64,000 bases of DNA from Muribaculum sp. An289 (GTDB taxonomy: Bacteria > Bacteroidota > Bacteroidia > Bacteroidales > UBA932): assembly GCF_002159555.1 (NCBI RefSeq), contig NZ_NFIV01000002.1, forward strand, positions 124,001 to 188,000. Direction: 5' to 3'. The translations under genes were made by a program, and so were the position numbers. The notes beneath the pieces were generated by a model. The model searched no databases. It had not been told where the DNA came from and saw only the letters and a program-made list of their open reading frames with translations. Positions 53,493-63,631 of the stretch are shown in pieces (positions within the stretch are counted from its first letter, which is position 1; each line of letters opens with the position of its first letter).

Positions 53493-54643
53493 GCCGCCGT
53501 CCCCTTGCCGGTACTGCCCGTGTCTAAGGCATCGAAAACGCTGTCCCAGTCTTTCCATACCGGTTCTATGCCTTCTTTCCTTAGTGCGGCCGCAACTTCC
53601 ACGGCCGTGCGCTCGTCGTTCACATGGAACTGCTCGAGTGCCTGAGGATAACTGTAGTATCCTCCGGGGTCTGTCTTGCTCTCCGCGCTCATCGTGGTCA
53701 CGCCGAGCCTTGCCATATTGTCGCGGAACCTTGCGCTTTCCCTTGTAGAGTAGGAGATGTCCACATCGTGGTCGAATATCCTCATGGCGAAGGTCAGCTG
53801 TGCCAGTTCCCTGTCGCTCATTATTACGTTCGGCTCGAAACCTCCGTTTTCCGCCGGGCGCATGCGTGGAAAATTGACACTGTATTTCGTTTTCCAGTAA
53901 TGTTTTTGCAGGTAACGGAGATGCCTTGCCATCATTGTGACATCGGTGCGCCACTCCTTTTCAAGTCCGATAAGCACGCCCATTCCTATCGAGTGTACCC
54001 CGGCCTGGCCCATGCGGTCGAAGCCGTCCACCCTCCATTGGAAATCGGCTTTTTTTCCGCGTGGATGGTAAATGTTGTAGTTGGCGGCATTGTAGGTCTC
54101 CTGGAAGCAGATGACCCCGTTCATCCCGTGCTTGCGCAACTCGGCGTATTCTTCTGCCGCCAGCGGCATTACCTCGATTTTGAGGTTTGAAAAATACGGT
54201 TTCGCAAGGTCGAGGGCCTTTGCCAGATAAGGCACTCCCGCCAGCACGGGATTTTCACCCGTTACTATCAGCAGGTTCTCGAAAGGGGCGAGTTTCTTTA
54301 TTGCCTTGTACTCGTTTACCATTTCCTCCGGAGTGAGGATTGTCCTCTTCATTTTGTTACTTACATGGAAGCCGCAGTATACGCATGAATTGGTACACGA
54401 GTTGGTGAGGTAGAGCGGGATGAACATCGACATTACGTTTCCGAAACGCTCCTGGGTGTATTTCCGGCTGAGCCTTGCCATCGTTTCGAGATACGGTACG
54501 GCGGCAGGGGAAATCATCGCCATGAAATCGTCCGTGTCGCATTTTTCTTTTGAAAGGGCGCGGCGCACATCATCCCCGGTCTTGGAGTAGATGCGCTCCG
54601 TCGTTTCGTCCCATGAATATTTTTTTATTTCTTCTGAAAACAT
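53489..54643 (-). CDS. thiH: 2-iminoacetate synthase ThiH
   Basis: A 384-residue radical SAM enzyme that cleaves tyrosine to give dehydroglycine for the thiazole ring. The cluster-binding motif CTNSCVYCGF lies near residue 83, followed by SNKMKRTILTPEEMVNE and LLIVTGENPVLAG. It is full length. It follows thiC by eight bases and overlaps thiF. Confidence 0.95.
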   Translation of the reverse strand: MFSEEIKKYSWDETTERIYSKTGDDVRRALSKEKCDTDDFMAMISPAAVPYLETMARLSRKYTQERFGNVMSMFIPLYLTNSCTNSCVYCGFHVSNKMKRTILTPEEMVNEYKAIKKLAPFENLLIVTGENPVLAGVPYLAKALDLAKPYFSNLKIEVMPLAAEEYAELRKHGMNGVICFQETYNAANYNIYHPRGKKADFQWRVDGFDRMGQAGVHSIGMGVLIGLEKEWRTDVTMMARHLRYLQKHYWKTKYSVNFPRMRPAENGGFEPNVIMSDRELAQLTFAMRIFDHDVDISYSTRESARFRDNMARLGVTTMSAESKTDPGGYYSYPQALEQFHVNDERTAVEVAAALRKEGIEPVWKDWDSVFDALDTGSTGKGTAA

Positions 54644-54650
54644 TTTAAAA

Positions 54651-56384
<1,734 letters not shown>

Positions 56385-56444
56385 TTAAAATTTGTCGAAA
56401 ATCAATAAAAATCAGTTAAAAATAAAAACAGGCATTGCTCGCTG

Positions 56445-57218
56445 TCAGTCGAGGAATGCGGTCAGCGGAGAACTTGCTTCGGCCGTGAAGCCTTCGGTCC
56501 TGCTGCCGAGTCCGGCTTCGTATGCCATCCGTCCTGCTTCTACCGCGGCCTTGAATGCCTTTGCCATCTCTACCGGATTCCCGGCTACCGCAATCGCGGT
56601 ATTCACAAGGCAGGCCGATGCTCCGAGTTCCATCGCTTCGGCTGCATGGCTCGGCGCCCCTATGCCGGCATCGACTACTACAGGGACTCCCGACTGTTCT
56701 ATGATAATGCGCAGAAAGTCCTTGGTGCGCAGGCCCTGGTTGCTCCCGATGGGCGCCCCCAATGGCATGACTGCTGCCGCACCGGCTTCTTCCAGCCTTT
56801 TGCACAGTACGGGGTCGGCCTGGCAGTAGGGCAGTACTATGAAGCCCATTGCAGCGAGTTTTTCCGTGGCTTTCAATGTCTCCGTCGAGTCTGGAAGCAG
56901 ATATCTCGGGTCAGGATGGATTTCGAGTTTGAGCCAGTTTGTCCCGAAAGCCTCGCGTGCCATCTGTGCCGCAAAAACGGCCTCTTCGGCATCGCGTACC
57001 CCTGAAGTGTTCGGGAGCAGGCGCACGTTTTCCCCTTTTATGTGCCCGAGCATGTCATCTTCCTTGTCCGAAAGCTCGATTCTTTTCATTGCGACTGTGA
57101 CCATCTCCGTTCCGGAAGCGGCTATGGCTTCTCCCATCAAAGCGTTGGAAGAAAATTTTCCAGTCCCTAAAAACAGCCGCGAGCTGAATTCGCAGCCGCC
57201 CAATATCAGTTTGTCCAT
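56445..57218 (-). CDS. thiG: Thiazole synthase ThiG
   Basis: A 257-residue ThiG, which joins deoxyxylulose phosphate, dehydroglycine and ThiS sulfur to form the thiazole. Markers: [18 protein letters not shown], the Schiff-base Lys in [33 protein letters not shown] and [20 protein letters not shown]. Complete, 17 bases after thiE. Confidence 0.96.
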   Translation of the reverse strand: MDKLILGGCEFSSRLFLGTGKFSSNALMGEAIAASGTEMVTVAMKRIELSDKEDDMLGHIKGENVRLLPNTSGVRDAEEAVFAAQMAREAFGTNWLKLEIHPDPRYLLPDSTETLKATEKLAAMGFIVLPYCQADPVLCKRLEEAGAAAVMPLGAPIGSNQGLRTKDFLRIIIEQSGVPVVVDAGIGAPSHAAEAMELGASACLVNTAIAVAGNPVEMAKAFKAAVEAGRMAYEAGLGSRTEGFTAEASSPLTAFLD

Positions 57219-57235
57219 TTTTATATTAAAATTTT

Positions 57236-57943
57236 TTAGTTTTTTATTTGCAAAATCAATGTTTCTATGGCCTTCATTTCCGCCACGGGGTCTTCCGCTC
57301 TCAATACGCTGCCCGAAACGGCGATGCCGCCTATTCCAGTGGACATTATTTCCGGAACGTCATCCTTGGTTATGCCTCCGATTGCGACTGTAGGGATGTT
57401 TATCCCGAGGCTTGCGAGCCCTTCGGCAATCTCCCGGTAGCCTTCGGTCCCGAGTACGGGGGAAAGGTTTTTCTTCGTGGTAGTAAAACGGAAAGGCCCG
57501 CAACCGATATAGTCGGCACCTCTTTTCCAATGCATCACTATGTCTTCCAAAGTGTTGGCCGTACCTCCGATTATCTTTCCCTCCCCGAGTATTTTCCTTG
57601 CCTCGTCGACCGGCATGTCGTTCTTGCCGAGATGCACCCCGTCCGCTCCGGTCTTTTCAACCAGTTCCACATGGTCGTCGACAATCAGTACCGCCCCGTA
57701 TTCGTCGCACATTTTCCTGACTTCGCGGGCGGTTTCCAGAATGTCCTCCTCCCGGGAATCCTTCATCCTGAGCTGTATCCATCTGCAACCCCCCGCGAGG
57801 GCGAGCCTTGCGGAATCGGCATACGAATATTTTCCGGTAAAATGAGTGATGAATTGTACCCGGCCCTTGGCCATTGCGGCAAGTTTGCCCGTCTTCATTT
57901 TGTCCATCCCGTCCATTCCGTCTATCCCGTTCATCCCATTCAT
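57236..57943 (-). CDS. thiE: Thiamine phosphate synthase ThiE
   Basis: A 235-residue ThiE with canonical motifs [45 protein letters not shown] and [14 protein letters not shown]. It couples HMP pyrophosphate and thiazole phosphate. The N-terminus is odd: a run of Gly/Met/Asp ([16 protein letters not shown]) with many in-frame ATGs before the fold starts at about residue 28, so the true start could be later (for example MAKGRVQF). It starts four bases after thiS. Confidence 0.93.
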   Translation of the reverse strand: MNGMNGIDGMDGMDKMKTGKLAAMAKGRVQFITHFTGKYSYADSARLALAGGCRWIQLRMKDSREEDILETAREVRKMCDEYGAVLIVDDHVELVEKTGADGVHLGKNDMPVDEARKILGEGKIIGGTANTLEDIVMHWKRGADYIGCGPFRFTTTKKNLSPVLGTEGYREIAEGLASLGINIPTVAIGGITKDDVPEIMSTGIGGIAVSGSVLRAEDPVAEMKAIETLILQIKN

Positions 57944-57947
57944 TTTG

Positions 57948-58145
57948 TCATCCTCCGCATGCGGCTCTGATTATCAGTATTTTGTCCCCTTCGTTCAGGG
58001 TTTTTCCGTCCCATTCCGTGCGGGGAACCATCCTGCCGTTCACGGCTATGGCAGTTCCTCCCGCCGGTATTCCGAGTTCCTCTGCCAGCCGTGCGAGGGT
58101 GTGGGCTTCCGTAGCCATGCTTTTCCCGTTAATCTCGATATTCAT
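57948..58145 (-). CDS. thiS: Sulfur carrier protein ThiS
   Basis: A 65-residue ubiquitin-like carrier, MNIEINGKSMATEAHTLARL, ending in the required Gly-Gly (RAACGG). It carries sulfur as a thiocarboxylate for ThiG. First gene of the thi operon, 67 bases after the riboswitch. Confidence 0.95.
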   Translation of the reverse strand: MNIEINGKSMATEAHTLARLAEELGIPAGGTAIAVNGRMVPRTEWDGKTLNEGDKILIIRAACGG

Positions 58146-58212
58146 GTCTTTAGTCAGTATGTCGCGTTATGTGTAAATAAAAAGGGGAAAAATACGGAGA
58201 ATCAAATGCTTA

Positions 58213-58282
58213 CAAATCCCTACGGCAGTACTAACTGCATCAGGTTCGAGGGTATGATCTCAGCCCGGAGGGCACCCCTTTG
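58213..58282 (-). ncRNA. TPP riboswitch (THI box)
   Basis: On the minus strand the conserved THI-box core is seen: GGGGTGCCC, CTGAGATCATACCC, GAACCTGATGCAGTTAGTAC and CGTAGGGA. It precedes thiS and should shut the operon when thiamine pyrophosphate is abundant. Immediately upstream on this strand is a -7 box at 58341. Confidence 0.95.
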
Positions 58283-58340
58283 TATTTACTTTTCATGTCT
58301 GCCGGCCGTTCCGGAGGCAACCGGTTTACGCCAGCGACTG

Positions 58341-58348
58341 CAAAGATA
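58341..58348 (-). promoter_or_regulatory. -7 box of the thiamine operon
   Basis: TATCTTTG on the minus strand, a full TAnnTTTG match about 60 bases upstream of the riboswitch core. The same sequence with matching neighbours precedes the tRNA-Arg gene. Confidence 0.6.
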
Positions 58349-58416
58349 ATGATTTTTTAACTATTTTAGCGGAAAATTTTAAACAGCTTCTTAGTGAAAA
58401 TTTTTTGAATACGGAT

Positions 58417-59745
58417 ATGGGAAGAGAACTTTTCAGCAAAGAGACGGTGGCCGGATGTGCCGCATCATTGAATATACCGAATTTGAGTAACGCGGCGATA
58501 GCCGATGTCTTGAACGTGGCGGTAACCCTCGAAGCCAGGACAGGCATACCTTTCATACGTATGGACCAGGGCATTCCGGGGCTCCCGGCTTCCCGAATAG
58601 GGGTGGAGGCCGAGAAAAAGGCCTTGGACGAAGGCGTGGCCAACAAATACCCTCCCCAGGCCGGACTTCCCGCATTGAAGTCCGCAGCATCGCGTTTCGT
58701 GAAGGCGTTCCTGGATGTGGATGTTTCTCCGCAGTCCTGCATTCCCGGCGTAGGCTCGGCATCCATATCGTTCGCGGCCTTTGCCATTACTACACAGCTT
58801 GACCCGCGGAAGGATACCGTCCTGTTCATAGACCCTGGTTTCCCCGTACAGAAAGCGCAGCTTAACATATTGGGTATAAAGCATCTGAGCTTCGATGTCT
58901 ATGCATACAGGGGAGAGGCTCTCCGGGAAAAACTCGAAGAGTGCCTTTCGACCGGAAGAATCGCTTCCCTGATTTATTCCAATCCTGACAATCCGGCGTG
59001 GATTTCTTTCACTGAGGATGAACTGCATATCATAGGCGAACTGGCGGACAAGTACGGGGTGATTGTGCTTGAAGACCTTGCATATTTCTGTATGGACTCC
59101 CGCTCGGATTTCAGCCAGCCGTTCAAGGCCCCTTATCCTCCGACTGTCGCGAGATATACTGACAATTATATACTGATGCTGTCCGCTTCGAAGATGTTCA
59201 GCTATGCCGGCCAGAGGCTCGGGCTTGCCTGCATTTCGGACAGGCTTGCTTCCAGGCATTTTCCGGCCCTTGCCGCAAGATATGCTGATTCGGGCATTTT
59301 TGCACAGACATACGCCAGCAGCATACTTTACACCATTTCGGCCGGAACGGCGTTTTCCACACAGTATGCGATGGCGGCGATGATGGAAGCGGCCTGCGAC
59401 GGGGTTTACGGTTTCGTGTCGGACAACCGCGAATATGCAAGGCGCGCCGAACTGATGAAGGCCGCCTTTCTGAAAAACTGTTTCCACATAGTTTATGACG
59501 AGGATTGCGGACGTCCCATAGGTGACGGCTTTTTCTTTTCCGTCGGTTACGGAAAAATGACCGGTGCCGAGTTGATGGAAGAACTGCTCCATTACGGTAT
59601 CAGCAGCATTTCCCTTTCGACCACCGGTTCGGAGCGCGAAGGCATACGGGCCTGTGTCTCGAAAATGACCGGTGACATGTTCCCGCTTCTCGAAGAGAGG
59701 CTCGAAGCTTTTGCCGCCGATCACCCGCAGGTCTCACAAGCCTGA
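58417..59745 (+). CDS. Class I/II PLP-dependent aminotransferase
   Basis: A 442-residue fold type I aminotransferase. It shows RMDQGIPGLPASRIG, the PNPDNPAW-like SNPDNPAWISFTE, the PLP-phenol Asp in VIVLEDLAYFCMD and the Schiff-base Lys in MLSASKMFSYAGQRLGLAC. The substrate is not evident. The start at ATG 58417 (MGRELFSKET) is preferred over TTG 58405. It diverges from the thi operon across the riboswitch, with no sign of shared control. Its stop lies inside the first unit of a 17-base repeat array. Confidence 0.9.
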   Translation: MGRELFSKETVAGCAASLNIPNLSNAAIADVLNVAVTLEARTGIPFIRMDQGIPGLPASRIGVEAEKKALDEGVANKYPPQAGLPALKSAASRFVKAFLDVDVSPQSCIPGVGSASISFAAFAITTQLDPRKDTVLFIDPGFPVQKAQLNILGIKHLSFDVYAYRGEALREKLEECLSTGRIASLIYSNPDNPAWISFTEDELHIIGELADKYGVIVLEDLAYFCMDSRSDFSQPFKAPYPPTVARYTDNYILMLSASKMFSYAGQRLGLACISDRLASRHFPALAARYADSGIFAQTYASSILYTISAGTAFSTQYAMAAMMEAACDGVYGFVSDNREYARRAELMKAAFLKNCFHIVYDEDCGRPIGDGFFFSVGYGKMTGAELMEELLHYGISSISLSTTGSEREGIRACVSKMTGDMFPLLEERLEAFAADHPQVSQA

Positions 59746-59940
59746 TGTTCCGCCGAGTCTGATGTTCTGCCGGGTCTGATGTGCCGCCGGTTCTGATGTT
59801 CTGCCGGGTCTGATGTGCCGGGCGTGTTTGATGTTCCGCAGGGTCTGATGTTCCTCAGGGTCTGATGTTCCTCAGGGTCTGATGTTCTGCCGGGTCTGAT
59901 GTTCCTCAGGGTCTGATGTTCTGCCGGGTCTGATGTGCCG
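59742..59940. repeat. 17-base minisatellite, about 12 units
   Basis: Tandem units of the form ctgatgttctgccgggt or ctgatgttcctcagggt, each 17 bases with a few variants, beginning at the aminotransferase stop codon. The period is not a multiple of three and no ORF runs through it. First of several repeats in the 59746-61259 gap. Confidence 0.85.
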
Positions 59941-60030
59941 GGCGTTGTGCGTTTACGGACCGTTGTGTCTGGTGTTCCACCGGGCGTTGTGCGTTTATGG
60001 GGCGGCGTTTGTTGTGCGCTTATGTGCCGC

Positions 60031-60210
60031 CTGTATTTTCCACCCCATATCCATCGCTCTGTTTTTGGAGCGCTTGATAATCAATAAGTTGTAAAAATAG
60101 GCCCTGCTTTTGGGTGCTTTCCAAGGTACCCAAGCGCAGGAGTGATTTTAGTAAAATATTGGATATCAATATGTTCTGGAAATGATGGCTGGCTGTGAGG
60201 TGGAAAAATA
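60031..60210. repeat. MITE-like element, copy C
   Basis: Left end cctgtattttccacccca then tatccat, right end atggctggctgtgaggtgga, inner repeat TTTTGGGTGC / GGTACCCAAGCG near 60108-60135. The spacers TTGATAATCAATAAG and GCAGGAGTGATTTTAG-type match copies A and B. No ORF. Confidence 0.75.
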
Positions 60211-60384
60211 TGCCGGCAAGATAATACCGACAAGATATACCGATAAGATCCGATTCCTACTCACCTCCACCGGTTTTTCTGCCTTCATGCTTTGTCCCTC
60301 CGTTCCTTCATCGGAGATGTATATTTTTCTGGCGCGAAGATGCAGGTTTCAGGCGCGAAGGTGTAGTCTCCCTGACCTCCCGAC

Positions 60385-60547
60385 AAAGTTTGGAGCGAGT
60401 TGAATTTTGTTAAGTTACTAATAATCAATTGTTTGCTAAAATTTGGCTCGCTTTTGAGGGTTATGCGGACATGGTCAAAAGCGAGTTATGTTTTCTTAAG
60501 TGATTGATAATCAGTTATTTGCAAATATTTTATTCGCTCCAAGCTTT
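60385..60547. repeat. Second MITE-like element with a similar plan
   Basis: Terminal inverted repeat AAAGTTTGGAGCGA (60385-60398) and TCGCTCCAAGCTTT (60534-60547), inner perfect repeat CTCGCTTTTGA (60447-60457) and TCAAAAGCGAG (60475-60485), AT-rich spacers containing ATAATCA on both sides. Sequence differs from copies A-C but the nested design is the same. A lone end-like AAGTTTGGAGCGA also occurs at about 48919. Confidence 0.65.
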
Positions 60548-60696
60548 TGGAAAACTGTCATGGGACCTGGCGGTGCAATTACAGTTCACAGTTCATTTGC
60601 TCTGCTCTCGGCTTTTTATTTTTACTTTCAGCAATGGACGGATTTAACTGTAGACACGATATGACTAACAGGCAATGGCATGGTTCGGCCTGATGA

Positions 60697-61065
60697 GGGA
60701 AAGTGAACCAATTTACCACGAATCTGCGGCACTTTCCCCGGGACGAAATCAGGCAATCGGCTTCTGCGGCCATTCTGCCTGCATTCCTCGTCCGTCCTAT
60801 CAGGGGAAAGTGAACCAAATTTCCACGAATCTGCGGCACTTTCCCCGGGGACGAGATTAGGCAATCGCTTCTGCGGTCATTCTGCCTGCATTCTTCGTTC
60901 GTCCTATCGGGGAAAGTGAACCAAATTTCCGCGAATCAATGGCACTTTCCCCGGGGACGAGATTAGGCAATCGCTTCTGCGGCCATTCTGCCTGCATTCC
61001 TCGTCCGTCCTATCAGGGGAAAGTGAACCATTTTGCCGCGAATTTGAGGCACTTTCCCGCCGGAA
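60697..61065. repeat. 106-107 base tandem repeat, 3.5 copies
   Basis: Units start gggaaagtgaacca at 60697, 60804, 60910 and 61017. Each holds an inverted repeat GGGAAAGTG / CACTTTCCC around a changing GCGAAT-type centre, then a constant part (ggcaatcg, cttctgcgg, ccattctgcctgcattc). Copies are nearly identical, so recent expansion is likely. Unlike a CRISPR array, the spacing parts are conserved. No ORF. The rest of the gap up to 61259 shows short accgctat repeats and nothing else. Confidence 0.85.
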
Positions 61066-61259
61066 ATGTTGATTCTTCCCCGGAAATATTGCTTTTAACA
61101 TCATTTCCGGAACTTACGCTACACTTTCCCCGGGTCTTTATTGAAATAGCGGTTTAAACTGGGTGTCTAAACCGCTATAACAGTTATAATGATAATGCAA
61201 CCGCTATAATGCAGGGGCATGGCCACGTTTATTACCGCTATTTATTACCGCTATTACAA

Positions 61260-61778
61260 CTATTGCGCGAACAGGGCGGACAGTGCCCTCCGGATGGCTT
61301 CCCGGATATTGTCGGCTTCCGTTTGTCCCTGGCCCTCGGCCGTGCAGGAGCAAATCAGTTGTTTGCTGTCTGCAGAAATGAACTGTATCGTAACTTCCGT
61401 AGCTTCTTTTATGCCCCTTTTCCGGGAACCGCTTTCCCCGTAATTCACTATTACGGTCTGAGCCTCCTGCTCGGGAGTCAGTTCTGAAAGGATGACGAAA
61501 CCGTATTTGGCAAGTTCTCCCGAAATCACATCGCCCGGATTCACTGTCTTGGTGGTTATGTTTGTCCCTCCCGAAAACAGTCCCATGAATCCTCCGCCGT
61601 TTCCGTTGCTATAGCCCGTACTCGATGTCAGGGCCTGGGTTTCGGTAACGTATGCGTACCTGTAATTTTCAACAGGAGCGTTCTTGATGACGGTCGGTGT
61701 CCTTAATGGCCCGCAGCTGCCGAGAAGCAGGGCGGCCAGTGCCCCCCCCCAGAGCAAAAATAAGTTTTTGATTTTCAT
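61260..61778 (-). CDS. Hypothetical lipoprotein
   Basis: A 172-residue lipoprotein (LAALLLGSC, Cys at about 22). The mature part has a Gly/Ser-rich loop (SNGNGGGFMGLFSGG) and a C-terminal alpha/beta part (FVILSELTPEQEAQTVIVNY, EVTIQFISADSKQLICSC). No family recognised. It is followed on the same strand by nothing; upstream at 61867-63459 are two further lipoprotein genes. Confidence 0.8.
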   Translation of the reverse strand: MKIKNLFLLWGGALAALLLGSCGPLRTPTVIKNAPVENYRYAYVTETQALTSSTGYSNGNGGGFMGLFSGGTNITTKTVNPGDVISGELAKYGFVILSELTPEQEAQTVIVNYGESGSRKRGIKEATEVTIQFISADSKQLICSCTAEGQGQTEADNIREAIRRALSALFAQ

Positions 61779-61866
61779 AACGTTGCTTGAATATTTTTGT
61801 GTGTTTTGAAATTTTGCGTGTTTTAGAAGCTGTTTAAATTTTTTCAGAAAATTTTAAACAACTTAT

Positions 61867-62628
61867 TTACTCCTCGTCTTTCACGAGTTCATAGAATGAA
61901 CTGATTTCCTGCTGGTCGATGGCCTGGCGGACATTGAACCTCTTGACCTGTTCCATGTAACCCTGCCTCTTGATTTTTACCTCAATCTGCACGTCACGGG
62001 AGTTTTCGTATGTGAGCCCGAGTATGTTGAACGCCCTTGTGTCCTCGTAAGGGGTTGTTCCGAGATATGTCTCGTTGGTGTTCTTTACGATGCTCGGAAT
62101 GCTGGAAACGACCCTCCAGTATACCCTTGCACCCTGCGGGTCGGAATCGAAGTACCACCTGATTACGGTACGTTCCAATGCGGTCTGTCCCGGGTTGTCG
62201 CGTGTCACCATGTTGTTTGCCTCGCCGGCCATGATGGTAGGGTCTTTCTCGTAAGCCGAAGGTCTGGCGAAACTTTTGAATTTATAGTTTATGGTGGCGA
62301 TACCATTATTCAATGGTACGGCGTTCGGGTCGAAAGAGGTGTTCTCTATGACCCCGTCCTTGGTGAATTGCATTTCCCAAGGGGCTGTGTTACTAACAGT
62401 ATTTATGTTTTTTAGGTTCCGCTGATTCATAACGGTCGTTATCTTTACGGGCATGCTGACTACGCACGGTGTGGTTCCCAGAACCTTTCCGTTGAATATT
62501 ACCGTGGCCCCGGACGGTTCGGACGTGATGGATGTGTTTACATAATTCATGCTGGTAGCCTTGTACGGGCCGCACGAAACAAGCGACAGAAGGGCTGCTG
62601 CCAGAAGTAAAATAGAAAAGTGTTTCAT
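61867..62628 (-). CDS. PEGA-like lipoprotein, paralog 1
   Basis: A 253-residue lipoprotein (LLSLVSC, Cys at 19). Residues 30-60 resemble a PEGA surface domain (ITSEPSGATVIFNGKVLGTTPC). The last 110 residues are shared with the next gene: RDNPGQTALERTVIRW, DPQGARVYWRVVS, and FNVRQAIDQQEISSFYELV. Function unknown; probably at the cell surface. It is 36 bases downstream of its paralog and likely co-transcribed. Confidence 0.85.
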   Translation of the reverse strand: MKHFSILLLAAALLSLVSCGPYKATSMNYVNTSITSEPSGATVIFNGKVLGTTPCVVSMPVKITTVMNQRNLKNINTVSNTAPWEMQFTKDGVIENTSFDPNAVPLNNGIATINYKFKSFARPSAYEKDPTIMAGEANNMVTRDNPGQTALERTVIRWYFDSDPQGARVYWRVVSSIPSIVKNTNETYLGTTPYEDTRAFNILGLTYENSRDVQIEVKIKRQGYMEQVKRFNVRQAIDQQEISSFYELVKDEE

Positions 62629-62664
62629 AACGTTTTTTGTTTGATTTATGATTTTATGGGTTTG

Positions 62665-63459
62665 TTATTCGGTTTCTTCGGGCACTAATTCGAAGAAGGT
62701 GCTGATTTCCTGCTGGTCGATGGCCTGGCGGACATTGAACCGTTTAATCTGGTCCATGTAGCCTCTCCTGGTCAATTTTATTTCTATCTGGACGTTGTGT
62801 GAGTTTTCGTATGTGAGCCCGAGGATGTTGAAAGGCCTCGTCTCCTCGTAAGGCGTAGGCCCGAGATAGAGTTCGTTGGTGTTCTTGACCTCCGCAGGTA
62901 CGTTCGAAACTACCCTCCAGTAGATTCTCGCTCCCTGTGGCTCGGAATCGATGTTCCACCTGATAATGGTCTGTTCGAGTTCGGTCTGTCCCGGGTTGTC
63001 CCTTGAAACGGCCCCGTCCCGGCCGCTGTCGGCAATCTGTGGTGCAGGGACTTCGTTATAGATTATGATATTCTGATTGTTCTCGTTTTTAGGCCTCAGA
63101 TTAAGATAATAGGCCTTTTTCGCCGGTTTCATTATCGCTCCGGTCGCGGCATCGATGATAAAGCCTATCGGGAAAAATACATTTGCGATGTAGGCAGCAT
63201 TGAACTTTTTGTCCACAATCAGGTTCAGCGGCTGGTAATTGCGCGAAGTCACCATGATGCTGGACGTGCCGTATCCCTTTTTGATTTTGACTTTCGCCGG
63301 CAGGAAGACATTTTCATAATGGGCCTTGTCGGTCGTGATGTTAACGGGCTCGTTTACATTGTCATTGGTGAGCAGAATCTTTGATTTGCTGAAGATGGAC
63401 GCGCAGGAGGCAAGTACCGTTCCCGCTGCCATAACAAGCAGAATGCGTGTGATTTTCAT
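62665..63459 (-). CDS. PEGA-like lipoprotein, paralog 2
   Basis: A 264-residue lipoprotein (AAGTVLASC, Cys at 18). The N-terminal half differs from its neighbour (LLTNDNVNEPVNITTDKAHY, GYGTSSIMVTSRNYQPL), whereas the C-terminal 110 residues are close to identical (RDNPGQTELEQTIIRW to FNVRQAIDQQEISTFFELV). The pair arose by tandem duplication with one variable half. Promoter region upstream is flanked by an inverted repeat (63481 and 63609). Confidence 0.85.
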   Translation of the reverse strand: MKITRILLVMAAGTVLASCASIFSKSKILLTNDNVNEPVNITTDKAHYENVFLPAKVKIKKGYGTSSIMVTSRNYQPLNLIVDKKFNAAYIANVFFPIGFIIDAATGAIMKPAKKAYYLNLRPKNENNQNIIIYNEVPAPQIADSGRDGAVSRDNPGQTELEQTIIRWNIDSEPQGARIYWRVVSNVPAEVKNTNELYLGPTPYEETRPFNILGLTYENSHNVQIEIKLTRRGYMDQIKRFNVRQAIDQQEISTFFELVPEETE

Positions 63460-63480
63460 ATATTTTCCTCATTAAAGATT

Positions 63481-63621
63481 AAACGTTGGTTTTTTCTTGA
63501 ACGTTTTCCGGCCCCTCCGTCCATGCGGGAGAAAATTTTAATTCTTTTATAATCAATTTTTATCGAATTCGGGCGGAATGATAAAATTATTGTTTATATT
63601 TGCCGCTGAAAACCAACGTTT
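63481..63621. repeat. Inverted repeat flanking a divergent promoter
   Basis: AAACGTTGGTTTT (63481-63493) and AAAACCAACGTTT (63609-63621) are a perfect 13-base inverted repeat 115 bases apart. It encloses a rightward -7 box TATATTTG (63595-63602) between the leftward lipoprotein operon and the rightward ligase gene. It could be an operator pair or an invertible promoter segment. Confidence 0.55.
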
Positions 63622-63631
63622 TAAACGGAAT

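Noticed and set aside
58465-59724. Long open frame on the minus strand of the aminotransferase (419 codons)
   Set aside because: Antisense to an intact enzyme gene; the translation lacks any recognised fold or start signal.
60697-61065. CRISPR array
   Set aside because: The intervening parts are as conserved as the repeated parts and the period is 106-107 bases; there are no unique spacers and no cas genes.
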